The notes under the pieces were generated by a model. That model made no database searches and was not told the DNA's origin. It worked only from the letters and a program-made list of their open reading frames with translations. The translations under genes and the position numbers were made by a program. A stretch of DNA of 64,000 nt from Neurospora crassa OR74A (lineage: Eukaryota > Ascomycota > Sordariomycetes > Sordariales > Sordariaceae). Position 1 is the stretch's first letter, and each line of letters begins with the position of its first letter. Location of the stretch: NCBI RefSeq assembly GCF_000182925.2, contig NC_026507.1, forward strand, positions 3,348,001 to 3,412,000, given 5' to 3'. Shown piece by piece: positions 42,387-53,869 of the stretch.

Positions 42387-45180
42387 ATCGATTTGTAGTT
42401 CGATGACCCAAGACCGGGCTTACATGGGTGGAATGGAATCTCGACGCTGCTCAGCTATTGCTTGTAAGGCAAACCAAGGAGTGTGATTGTGATGGTGATA
42501 AGTAGTGTCGATTCATGTTCTTCTATTTTGTCGCCGTCCTCGTTGTCATTGCTGTCGCGGGATGTGGTTAGCTGGCGCATCAGGGACCGTCGGTCATTCT
42601 GCAAATGCTGCTTCGACGATACAACAAAGGACAATCTTCGCCCAAACCCTCTAACTCTTTGGGAAACCATTTTCTGCACAGCATAGAAAACAGGTTAGGA
42701 ATCCATTGCTTGGATCACATCCTCATCATGGTCACCGGATAAAGCCAAGAAGTGTCGTTGGGGTGTGGGATTTTAGAGTTGCCCAGCGTCACTAGCGTTG
42801 CCCTGAAGCTTGGGGCCATGACGGTCTAGGCTGCCCACTAACGAGTTCGGTTAGGTACCTAGCACGGGCCTCTTCCAATCAGTTGGTTCCTCACTGTCTC
42901 GACGGGAGATGTGGCTGCCTGGCCAAGCCGCTCCAACATCGATCTCAAAAGCATGGCGGCGGCGGTGGTCATGAAGTTGTGTTGGTATCCAACTTGATGC
43001 AGCTTAGCGCCCGCCTTTGTCTTTGGAGGTTGTTGACACGGCCTCCCAATCCCTTCTTGCAGACGACAGGTTTTGATGGCGATGAACCTCGCTGATGTGG
43101 GTGGAAACTTGTTGATCGTTGTTGTGCTTCTACCGCTCGTACATACCTACCTACTAATGTATGTATTCTTGTGAGGATGGTATCGCATCCTGACTGGACT
43201 ACCTCTAGGCCTAGGTAGCGTCCTGTGATTGTGATGGATGGAAGAAGCAGCCACTTGAGACCATCAAGATGATGGCGCATATGTGCCCCCTTTTTGGTGC
43301 AGTCCAGACCTTCTCCGGCTTTGGCCAATTGCAGGGATATTCCCTCACAAATGTCTGGTGTGGAAATTATCGAAGCTGGAAGACACTCACATAACGCAAA
43401 GCGTTGATCAAGGCATCATGTTTGTCTCAAGTTGAAGAGTATCATGTCTTAAGACCTCTTTTCATGCTCTTCTGGACTCGTAGTTGTCTCGGAATACGAT
43501 ATGGATACCAAGTTCCCTTCTTGGGTCGTTCCTGAAGTGGAAAAGAAACCCACGGATGTCTGACAGCTTGGCGGCTTGCTTGGCAGGAGTGGCCGCGGGG
43601 TGGGTGTGGACCCTGGGCCTGCCGAGGAACGGTTGCATCTGCGTTGGAACATCCATCTCCATTGCACCAGGGCAGGGCAATCTCCAAAAGAGAGAAGGGA
43701 CGAAGAGGATGGAATATGAGCTCCCTGAATATCATCAGGTCGGTTTATCGCGCAATTGTCATTCTAAATGAAAGAGTGTAACATCGAGTTGATGAGCATC
43801 AACACGATCAACAGTTACATTCGTCCTGAAACAAGCACTCGGTTTAAAACGGCATCGGGATCTTCATCTTGCCTTGCTTTCCCCTGAGAGTCTGCCCGGG
43901 AATTCTGGTGGATCGAGAGGGGATCATCCAAGTATCTGGCGATTGCATGCGAATCATAGCAGTAAACGGCAGCCACATTGCTGCCCATGCCTTGATTGGC
44001 AATGCTGCGGCATTAGTCTAGCTACCTAGGTAGTAGAGGTACCTCGGCTCAATCCCACGCCCGCCCATGCTGAGATTCCAGTTCCATCTTCAGTCGTTCC
44101 CTTCACTACTACAATTTCTCAACAAATTGACCAGAACACGATAGGTAGTACACTATTGTAGAACCAAGAATCTCCGAGTAGGTAGGTAGAGGTAAGTCAC
44201 GATCGGGTTATCGCAACGAAGCCTCCAGTGCGCATTATCTTCCACAGACCGGGCAAGACGTACCGGCGAGTCGGTTCGATAGCTAAGGACGACTCATCCC
44301 ATCTCATGGCGTCCCGTGCTGCCCTGGGATTCCCGTTCAGGCTTTAGCAGGGAAGAGCCACCATACCACGACCCAATGCGATGAGACAGAACAAAAACAC
44401 CTTGATTCATTTACTCTACCGTGTGCTCCATTCAACCTCCGATTAGAGACATGACATGTCAGAGCCCTTTCGAGTCGACACCGCCCCTCCCTCCCCTCCC
44501 TCCACTCCTTTGCCTCCTCCTCCGTTGCAGGTCCTTCTATGTACCTGCGAGTCTGCTTCACCTACCTGAGGTAGATAGCTAGGTGCCTTACCGATTGACA
44601 TTTGTTTGGTTTGCCATCTCGAACAAGCAACATGGCGGCATGAGTGAAAGCCCCTAACATTGGACTTTTCTTTTTTCCCCATCCGTTTAGCTGGTGTCTT
44701 TGAGCCATTGATATCCCCAACGTTTGCTACCACTCAGGAACGGGTCCCGGTATGGTGGGCTCGTATTTGGTACCTCTAGTCGCTCATTAATTCCTCTTTC
44801 AGCCCTGTCTAGCGTCTACCCTGCCACCTTTTCCCACGCTTCTCCATTCCTTATTTTAGCCGCCCTGCAACCAACCCTGCATTCCGCGAGTCCGGCGCAG
44901 AGGTTTGAACCTTGCCGAGCCCACCTGAGGGATCCCTGGCTTACGCGATCACAGGAGACTGACTTGATCCCGATTCCACTCGCTGCCCCTGCTGCCCTCC
45001 ACTCCAGGCACTAAAGATACACCTCCACCCACCTCTTCGTGATTCTCCAGGCGATCGTCGAACCTGGTGGATCATTCAGCTCCATGGGGAACCCGAGAGT
45101 GGCATGACGTCTGCACTCTCTCTTGATCGCGAATGAATCTTTCTTTTTCTACGCCTGCGACCTGAACTGTTTCCCTTCAA
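42387..45180. other. Long intergenic region with TAGGTA-type motifs
   Basis: 2.8 kb without a supported gene; several open frames here do not even start with ATG. Short CTAGGTA/TACCTA motifs recur (see findings). A tiny upstream ORF of ten codons (45133-45165) lies 15 nt before the next gene. Confidence 0.6.
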
Positions 45181-46752
45181 ATGATCAAGTCGCCCCGTCG
45201 TGGCCAAGACAGCCTCTGCTTCATCCCCACGCTGCCCAGGATGTTCACGCGCAAATCCATCACCATCGCCCTATGTGCGGCAATCAGTCTGCTTCTTCTT
45301 CTGGCCTCCTCGAGACGTCTTGGCGGCTGGACTGCCATTGATGACCCTCTCTACCAGTCTGGTGGCCATGGTCACCACCCTCCCCCACCGCCGGGACACA
45401 ATGGTCCTGGCCCCAGGCCACATCCCTCCGAGAACCCAGACTGCGCCGGTTACCCGATTCCCGACAACATTCTGGTCATCATGAAGACTGGCGCGTCGGA
45501 ATCCTTCAACCGCGTGCCCACTCAACTTATGACGGTGCTCAAATGTGTACCCGACTTCCTCATCTTTAGCGATATGGAACAGAAGATTGGCGGATACCCC
45601 GTGTACGACAGCTTGTCCAACGTGTCAGCCGAGGCCATGGAGGGGAACTCGGACTTTGACCTGTACCGTCGCCAAAAGGCGTGCCCTGTTGATGTCGAGG
45701 GCTGCAACAAGCAGGGCAACCCCGCGACCGAAGGCTGGAATCTCGACAAGTATAAAAATGTCCACATGGCGGAGCAAACGTACAAGATGCGCCCAGGCTA
45801 CGACTGGTACGTCTTCGTAGACGCCGACACATATGTCCTGTGGCCCAACCTGGTACATTGGCTAGGCAAACTGAACCCGAACAAGAAGCACTACCTTGGC
45901 AGTGTCACCTTGATTCAGGGCTTCAGATTCGGTCATGGCGGGTCGGGTTATATCGTCAGCAAGGCGTCGATGAAGGCGCTCGTCGACGGGAATCCGGGCG
46001 TGGCACAAAAGTACGACTTGCGCGCGAAGCGTGAATGCTGCGGAGACTACGTTTTTGCCTTGGCGCTCAAAGATAACGCTGATGTCTCTGTCGAACAAAT
46101 GGTGAGTTTCTCTGTGCGTGCGAATTGAGAACAGATTCAATGTACTAACCAAGGTGTTTCACAGTGGCCGACCATCAACGGCGAGAAGCCCGCAACGCTC
46201 CCGTTTGGTCCCTGGCATTGGTGCCACCCTATCGTGACGATGCATCACATGAACAGCGAAGAGATCAACACGTTTTGGGAGTTTGAGCGCCGCTTCCGCA
46301 GAGAGCAAATTGCATCAGGAAAGCCGCGACCCCTTCTCATCAAGGACATCTACCACGAATATCTCGAACCCAAGCTCAAGCGCGAGCAGCTTGACTGGGA
46401 TAACAAGTCCGACGACCGTTTCTATGTCGACATTTCCGCAAAACAATGGGACGAGGGCACCCTCCATCGCATGAAGCCGGCGAACGAATACAACGAGCTC
46501 GAAAAGGTCGCCCACCGATCAGCCTCCGACTGCGAAGCGGCGTGCAAGAGCTTGCCTCCCGATGACTGCGTGCAATACAAGTACGAGGATGGAAAGTGCG
46601 CCATGCACAGATCCTTCATTCTGGGGAAGCCGGTACCGAAGAAAGAAGGGGCCAAGCAAAGCATCAGTGGTTGGGATGTTGAAAAGATCAAGGAGTGGAC
46701 CGAAAGGGAGAAGGTCTGCGACAAGATCCAGTGGCCGAACCTCTCTAGCTAA
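45181..46752 (+). CDS. Fringe/GT31-like type II glycosyltransferase
   Basis: Golgi glycosyltransferase that probably adds a sugar to secreted glycoproteins or glycans; donor and acceptor are unknown. Exons 45181-46101 and 46165-46752 (63 nt intron, GTGAGT, CTAAC, CAG) encode 502 residues. A short basic N-tail and one signal-anchor helix (SITIALCAAISLLLLLASS) give a type II layout. A His/Pro/Gly-rich stem follows, then the catalytic domain: ILVIMKTGASE, FLIFSDM, YDWYVFVDADTYVLWPNL with the metal-binding DAD, and FGHGGSGYIVS. The last 110 residues hold a small Cys-rich PAN/Apple-like module (SASDCEAACKSLPPDDCVQY). An in-frame ATG at 45241 would shorten the tail by 20 residues and still keep the anchor. 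Confidence 0.88.
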
Positions 46753-47495
46753 ATGGGCACATTCGAAGCAAAAAACCAAAAAAAAAACAGCATCATACTT
46801 GAATCATAGCGGCCATCGCCCCATGACCTGCGTCAAGCTGGCTTTCAGTGGCCGTCACTCCACACACGCATTTCTCGGGTGCGAAGGCGCGCAAGCACAT
46901 GCACAACATTCCTCGGATGTTGCACTTGAAGGGTATCGACAATTATGGTTGGTTTGATCTCGACGTCGGGTATCCTTTACAATGTGGCGGTACCAAGCAA
47001 CTGGTTATTATGAAGCAACCTTCGAAAAGAATGGGTGTTGGAACTTGGTCCGCAGCAGTTGCATAACAATGTGGATCACGAGCGTCGTTAAGGTATACTT
47101 GCTCAAGTAAGGAAGAAGTCCGCTTATAACACTATCGGATTGGGATAATCTGGGCATGAAAAGGATTTTTCGAATGTGTAATACTTGGCTTGGACTTGGG
47201 AGATCATGGACAAGAGGGATAGAGGGCGTTATGGTGCTTTTGGGGGGTTACTCTTACCATGGGAAAGCGGATAGCACAAGCGGATATAGCGCATCGTCGG
47301 ACACATCTGCATTACGATGACGATAATCAAAAGATCGTTGGAACCAATAAACTTGTTCATAATCATACACTAATCATCTCTAAGGTCCAGTCGTGTTATT
47401 TCAATTGACATCCAAGTAGAACCGACTGAGGCTGTCTCTGGTTCTTAAGGAGTACGACTGGGCAGGATGTCAACATCCAATGGCAGCTCGCAGCT
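46753..47495. other. Glycosyltransferase to tRNA-Lys spacer
   Basis: 3' UTR of the glycosyltransferase (an A-run at 46777-46790 lies close to the stop). No gene is seen. Confidence 0.6.
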
Positions 47496-47568
47496 GCCCG
47501 GCTAGCTCAATCGGTAGAGCGTGAGACTCTTAATCTCAAGGTTGTGGGTTCGACCCCCACGTCGGGCT
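47496..47568 (+). tRNA. tRNA-Lys(CTT)
   Basis: 73 nt cloverleaf: acceptor GCCCGGC/GTCGGGC, D-arm AGCTCAATCGGTAGAGC, anticodon stem TGAGA/TCTCA with CTT at 47529-47531, T-arm GTGGGTTCGACCCCCAC. No intron. A 12-T run at about 47596-47607 terminates Pol III. Confidence 0.97.
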
Positions 47569-49608
47569 CAATTCCCGATGTTCAACAACATCTTCTTTTT
47601 TTTTTTTCCTGATTCTTCTTCCACTTGAAGAACACCAAGCAATGATGACAGTGCCGAATCATTTTATATTAGGTTAGACGATCAGGGTGGTTATTCAATA
47701 TGCGGCCCCAAACAGGCGAGCGGGCGGGCGGGCGGTTGGGGATGAGATTGAACCAACACGATTAGCGAGATGGGCACCGTCAGAAACCACAGCTACTAGT
47801 CGACCTTATGAACGCAAACAACGACATATGTCCGGAGCATCCGGATGGCGGCTGGTGAATCGAACGAACAAAGTTGCCTTTGGATCCTCGGAATCACCCA
47901 AGTACAAACAATAACAAAACTCGTTACATAGTTCTTGTACTATGGGTTTGTGCTCCCTACTTTGGTCGACTTCCCCACCCACGACATGGTGAAGCTGTTG
48001 TTTCAGCGTTAAACTCCCGTGTTCCGTTTCCTCGAGGTTGTTCTCGAGCTTCAAGTTGTGCTCGGGTCGGTCGGTGTCCCTCTGCCCCTGAGGCGTAGCA
48101 ACTGAATGGACTTGTCGCATGGTGTACGTCTAGTTCCTAGCGTTCAGGGGCTTAAATGGTTCCGTTCAAGCTTTTGGGGGAGTCAGGGTCCAACCTTGAT
48201 GACGTCAATTCCGGAGATCTTCGCTCTGGATGGATGACGGCGGATGTATCACGCCCGGACCGGCACAACTAAGCCAATGTACCGAATACCTACTACACCT
48301 ATCGGGGGCGCCGTTCGCCGGGGGTTTAAGACAGCCTAAAACAACATTGATGAACCGATAAAAGGAATCGCTTCAGAATACGATGAGTGCATCTTGAACC
48401 CTTTTTCATTCTTCATAAAGTGACCCGAGGTGCTTCTCTCGTATCATATGTAGTGTACAGGCCACCACCACACAAGCGAGAGCCCATGCGGCACTCATAT
48501 CAGTGGTGCATGCCATGCATGCATGGATGCAGTGTATCTTATCAGCAACCACAACATCTGCACGATGCGCCCGGAATTCCCACGATCCGGGAAAGGTTGC
48601 AAAACGGTTTCCGAAACACGTTCGGGCGCCTGTCAAAATACCACAGCGCATGGTACAGAGAGCAGGAGAATAAGCGATATGCCGACGGTTGTGTCATGTT
48701 GAAGGCAATATGCCTAGGTACATATAGTACATATGTCGAGATCGGATCGTTGTCACTGTTAGCATAAGTCATCTGGACTTCAAATGATCAAAGACTATGG
48801 ATGACCGTTACGCACCCTACTGCAGTGTATAAATGACAACGCAAAAGACGAAACGCTTAGATATTGAACTGTTTGGCTAGGGATCCCGATCTCTCAAAAA
48901 GTATCTCGAGGTCGGTACAACGGAATTCCTTACTGTCGTGTGTCCGAGCTGCGACAGATGTCGCGACAGATGTGAAACAAGCTCGATCTGATCCCCCTTA
49001 GCCACGAGTCGCCAAGGAGCAAAGTTACCTAGCTAGATCTCATATTTCTACGTTGAAACTCTTTCTGGACTGATTTTTGTTCGAGAGACTTGTCTTCAAA
49101 AAAATCACAGCGCTTGTTTCTCTTTAGTTCTGTTGTCTTTGGTGTGTTGTTTCTCTGCAATTCTGCTGAGCAGCCGACTCCTTCGATTTTCGCACCAACG
49201 TCGATGCATCACCACCCGCACTTACACCAAAATCGGGAATAGCTGCCAAGATCGACTTGCACATCACTTACACATGCTGTCTTGGCGAATCACCAGCAAC
49301 TGAACGAAGACGACATCAACTCATAGCACCATTCTCTGGACATTAATTCGTCCACACTGTACCGTTTCCGCCAACCGATACCATAGCAATCAACAAGCAC
49401 AATAAGATCGGGGCTAAGCCATCAAGATCACTTGACAAGCGCAGGCGATAACTCTTGGCAGGCCCAAGTGGAAGAAGAAGAATACAACACGTCAACGACG
49501 AGCCGATCACTTGATTTAATATAAACCCCATCGAACCTAACAATTCCTTTGTGCTGCGCACCATAACGCCTAGTAATCAACCTACCCTCAAAACTTCAAT
49601 TATTCGCC
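47569..49608. other. Intergenic region, OSBP promoter
   Basis: No gene is supported. Noted: a GCGG repeat (47718-47735), a perfect CRE TGACGTCA (48200-48207), an ATGCATGC palindrome (about 48508-48527), and the pyrimidine-rich start of the OSBP leader. The promoter of the OSBP gene lies in the last few hundred bases. Confidence 0.6.
48200..48207. promoter_or_regulatory. Perfect CRE palindrome TGACGTCA
   Basis: An 8 bp ATF/CREB-type bZIP site about 1.4 kb before the OSBP start and 0.6 kb after tRNA-Lys. Its target gene is unclear, and a chance match is possible. Confidence 0.2.
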
Positions 49609-50917
49609 ATGGATCACAAATCCGTCTCGTCTCGAGTACGAGACCTTGCCAAGGTACGCATTCCTCCACTTCTTCCCACCCTCTCTCTACCCACCTGCTT
49701 GCCAGCACTGTTTGTTCCAACGCCACCATCACTAACACACACCCTTTTTTCCACTCCAGTTCCTATCAACAGTCAAAGGCGACCTCTCCAACATCACCGG
49801 CCCGCCGCACCTTCTCGCCCCATCCTCCGTCGTCGAAGTAGGCCACTGCTGGGCCCAACGGCCCTCCGTCTTCGCCGCGCCCTCGCTCGAGTCCGACCCC
49901 GAAAAGCGCATGCTCCTCGTCCTGCGCTGGTTCCTCATCGCCCTGCGTAGCCAGCTCTACATCGGCTCTACTGGCTCCAAGAGCAGCAGCATCCGCAAAC
50001 CGCTCAACGCCTTTTTGGGGGAGCTCTTCTTGGCGTCCTGGACCGACGCCGAGAAGAAATGCACCACCACGCTCGTCTCGGAGCAAGTCAGCCACCACCC
50101 GCCCATCACCGCCATGCACGTCAGCGACGCCGAGCACGGCATCCGCTCGACGGGGTACGCGCGCGTCGAAATGACGTTCAATGGCACCGTCAACATCCGC
50201 CAGGTCGGCAACGCCGTGCTGCACATCGATCGGTTTGACGAGGATTACCTGATCCCGCTGCTGGACGCCAAGGTCCGCGGGATCCTGTCCGGGTGCATGT
50301 ACCCGGAGGTGCTGGGCACGTATTCCATTATTGGCAGCAGCGGGTACCAGGCCGAGGTCAAGTTTACAGGGGAGGGCATGATTCGGGGGAAGCGCAACTC
50401 GTTTGAAGCGCGCGTGTTCCATAGAGATGATCCCTCGAAACAGACGCTGTATGAAGTCAAGGGGTGCTGGAGCGAAGGAGGGTGGACGGTGCGCGATCCG
50501 CGCATGGGCGAGACGGTCGAGGTGTATGATATCGATGCGCCCGAGAACCAGCCGGTGCCGATTGTGGTTGATTCACTGGCCGAGCAGGACCCGTGGGAGT
50601 CGAGGAGGGCGTGGGACGGCGTGTTCAGGGGCATGGCGGAGGGGGATATGCGCATGGTGTTGAATGAGAAGACGAGGATCGAGCAAGCGCAGAGGAGGAT
50701 GAGGGTTGAGGAGAAGGAGAGGGGGATTGTGTGGGAGCCTCTGTTCTTCAAGAGCGTGCAGCCCGAGGAACATGAGGTCTTTCATCGGTTAACGGAGGGG
50801 ACGGGGCTGAAGTTGCTTAGTGAACGGACGAAGGGGGTGTGGAAGCCGGATTTGGAGAGGATCAAGAAAGCGCAGAGGCCATTTAGGCTGGGCGTTACAC
50901 CTTTGGGGTACTGTTGA
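49609..50917 (+). CDS. Short oxysterol-binding protein (Osh4/Kes1-like)
   Basis: Moves sterol and PI4P between membranes at contact sites. Exons 49609-49653 and 49760-50917 (106 nt intron, GTACGC...CAG) give 400 residues, the size of the one-domain yeast Osh4-Osh7 group with no PH or ankyrin region. The small first exon (MDHKSVSSRVRDLAK) joins in phase 0 to FLSTVKGDLSNITGP, the lid. The diagnostic EQVSHHPP is intact at about residue 166, with KPLNAFLGE before it and the KxxxExxQ-type C-terminal helix region (EKTRIEQAQRRMRVEEKERG) after it. FEARVFHRDD fits the barrel strands. All expected landmarks are present. Confidence 0.94.
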
Positions 50918-51756
50918 TTGTGTGGGGCATTCATTTGGAGCATGTTCATGGTTTGATGTCGTTGGTGTTTTTTTTTTTGTCATTTTCTTTTGGGTTGCAG
51001 GATATATGGAGCGTCGGCGTTTGGGTAGTAGTATTGGGGGTTGTCATGCGCTATGAATAACAAATCTACAGAGAGTCTGTTCGTGCGGTTCGTGAACATA
51101 GCCGACATCACAATTAAAAAGGTCATAAAGGCATATCAAAATTATACCGTGTTGATCGTAAACTCATCGGACCTGACCAATGGACTCTGATGTTTTGTGT
51201 TACATTTGTTCGACTGATGGCTCCTAATTTGTGCTTTTTTATTTCCCATCTTGAGAAAGTCGCGATTCAACTGAGAGAATGTACATTGTTGGGGGAGGGA
51301 GAGGGGGTGTGCATGTTGCAGGATTCTCTGCTTCGAGGGAATCGATTCGAGACATCCTTCTTCCAACCGAACAAACGTGACAGTTTCTCACATTGCAATG
51401 AAATTCAGCATTACCTCTACCCTTTCATTAGTACCCATCGAAGATGAGTTGTCTTACGCACATCACTGACTGCGGGAGTGTTCGAGTCGAAGGAAAGGAA
51501 TAGTTGACCCTTTTCTGTTGAAACTTATCCAAAGTCCAATCCTTAGCCTGTTGGACATCGGCTAGTATCAATAGGCGGAGGAGATGGAGGCCTGTCCTCT
51601 GGTTCTTCACCTATTGAAGTCACGTCAACTGAAGGTTGAGGCAGTGATAATTACATCTGGTGTGGCATGGTTACGAAATATTCCAAAAGTCTTAAAAAAT
51701 TGCGTTCATCTCCCACCACCATACATACACAAGTCCTTTTATTCCTTTGCCGTCTC
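50918..51756. other. Convergent intergenic region
   Basis: 3' ends of the OSBP gene (+) and the small secreted gene (-). A T-run lies at 50972-50981. No gene is seen. Confidence 0.6.
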
Positions 51757-52462
51757 CTAGTTGTTGGCAGTTTTGTCGTTGTAGTAGTGTATCTATTCCA
51801 TCTGTTAGCCGCCCTATCCACTCACGTTTAACAACGATCATGCATCGAGCAAGAGAGTGTCTGGGGAAAAAAAAGATTAAAAGAAGAATAATCTCGAAAC
51901 CTACCGTCTGATCCGCACACCCGCTCGGCGTCTGATACCCATAAGCGCCCGTATTCACAAACAGCGCGCCTTGATCCTTTTTATCACACACCAACCAAGC
52001 CGCGACATTCTGCCTCTTTATGCTCGCCACGCTCCACGTCAGCGTGTCCCCCTGCCAGGCAAACGTACCGAAGGGGTTCCTGGTGGTATTGAACCACGTC
52101 GCCAGCGTCCTTGGCGGCGGATTGGTCTTGCCGTCGGCCGGCGGCTCCTCCACCCACAGATACAGAGGCGGGTTGGACACTTTGTTGACCAGCTGCCCAT
52201 CGACAATGTTGAACTGCCCTGCTGTGGTGTACGAGTCGAGGATGGCGGTGCCGGGCAGGTTGGCGGGTTTGGTTTGGAGGTATTTGTGGTAGTTGGGCGG
52301 GACGACGGCGCGGATCCAGTAGGCGCCGGGTTGTAAGGTGATGGGGGTGGGGATGGAGGTGGCCATGGGCGGGGGACTGTTTTGGGGCACGGGGGAGGAG
52401 GTGGTTAAAGTGGTGAGGCTGGCGAGGAGAGCAGTTATGGTGAGGAGGGGAGGGGAGAGCAT
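51757..52462 (-). CDS. Small secreted protein of unknown function
   Basis: Exons 52462-51905 and 51792-51757 (112 nt intron, GTAGGT...TAG) encode 197 residues. The signal peptide is MLSPPLLTITALLASLTTLTTS, then a short Pro-rich stretch. The folded part is rich in Trp, Tyr and Asn (AYWIRAVVPPNYHKYLQT, PLYLWVEEPP, TFAWQGDTLTWSVAS, GALFVNTGAYGYQTPSGCADQT) with two cysteines. The 11-residue second exon (IHYYNDKTANN) finishes the conserved-looking end; without the splice the frame runs on into intron-like sequence rich in T and I. I do not recognise the family. It resembles small fungal wall or effector-like secreted proteins in layout only. Confidence 0.8.
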
Positions 52463-53869
52463 TTTGGGCGAGTGTAAAATGGGATTTCACTCTTTTGGAT
52501 TGATGGACGGGTAGCGGTGGATGCAGTGGAAAGAAGTCGATTGTGTAATACAGTCAGTTCTGCGGCTAACCTGAGGATTTTAAAGCTTCTCTCTGAGATT
52601 CTTCTGATGTCTGACGGACAATTTCTGCCGATAAACTTTCAATACGCGGATCAAAACACTTGATCGTTCCAAAGTCAACGACGGTAAAACCCATCCATGA
52701 AATTAATCTGCCGGTCATTCACTGGTTACCTACCCTAGATTATCCCGACTTCTTATTTTAGCCTCTCCGTATTGTGCCGTGTTAATAACCGGAGGACGAG
52801 CACGGAATCCAAACTCGCACCTGAGTCGCACCTGAGCAATTCTGGTTCTCCAACAAGCGGCAACCTCAACAGTACAACGTTAAGTACCTGCAGCTGAGCA
52901 GTTACCATTGCCATCACTCTGACAGTCAAGTCACTTGGGCCATGGTGGTAATCACCGCAACTAATCGTGAGAAAAAACGATGGAATGGTTGCACTTTCGT
53001 TCCTTCTCGGCTACCCTGCCGGCTCGCTGTGTTGAAGGGCGCGTCACAGATCTGACAGGAACTTGCAAACTGTCGACTGATAGACTGACACCGCAGTCTC
53101 ATCACTCATTCCGCACGGAAGGTTTCATCGTCCCCCGGCCTCCTAACCTATTCGTCAGCCGCGACTACATTTTTCTGTACACTGGTCCTTCGTTCGTGCA
53201 ATGACATGGAACGTACATCAGTTGCATTGAGTGCCGTGAACCTCGATCTCATACCGCACGGCGGCTGAAGTAGTGCGGAAGGGACGTCTCCGGTTGCACT
53301 GAGCGCACTATAGTGGTCACGGTTGGAGGTGGGAGTTGGTGGGGGTAACGGCGGCTACACATCTTTTAATTTCCTTTCTTTAGAGGGCTGGTATGAGATT
53401 ATGACTAGTGAACGAAACATCCAGTTGCTTTGGATCAACTCTTTTTGAGGTCACAGCCCAGTGCCTGGGAGTGCCCTTCAATGGGGGTAGTCACCTAGAA
53501 ATATATTCAGCACGACTTATGACGGCCCTGGCCACATGGAGGCATCATATGGGTTTATCACTTGAACGTGCAGCAGACAGTGGCTTACATGCCGTTGACA
53601 ATCCCCCAAGGTAGTGATGAAAGCATGGCAGCGGCAACAGTAGATGTATGCGTAGTAAAGCAAGGAAGTAACTGATTTCGACAATCAACGATTCAGTGGC
53701 AAGACACTGGTGAAATTGTGCTGACATGTATGCGTATAGTTCGCATTAACCATAACTCTGCTCCGGGTATCTTGCTAACTAACGAAAAACCAACCACATT
53801 GACATTTGCTCCCCCCACCTCACCCTCAAACACTACATCACCACCACACTTTGCAGACTCCTCCACACT
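52463..53869. other. Intergenic region
   Basis: Promoter of the small secreted gene and the 3' region of the sugar transporter. The + frame at 52980-53204 begins with ATG but has no motif. Nothing else is supported. Confidence 0.6.
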
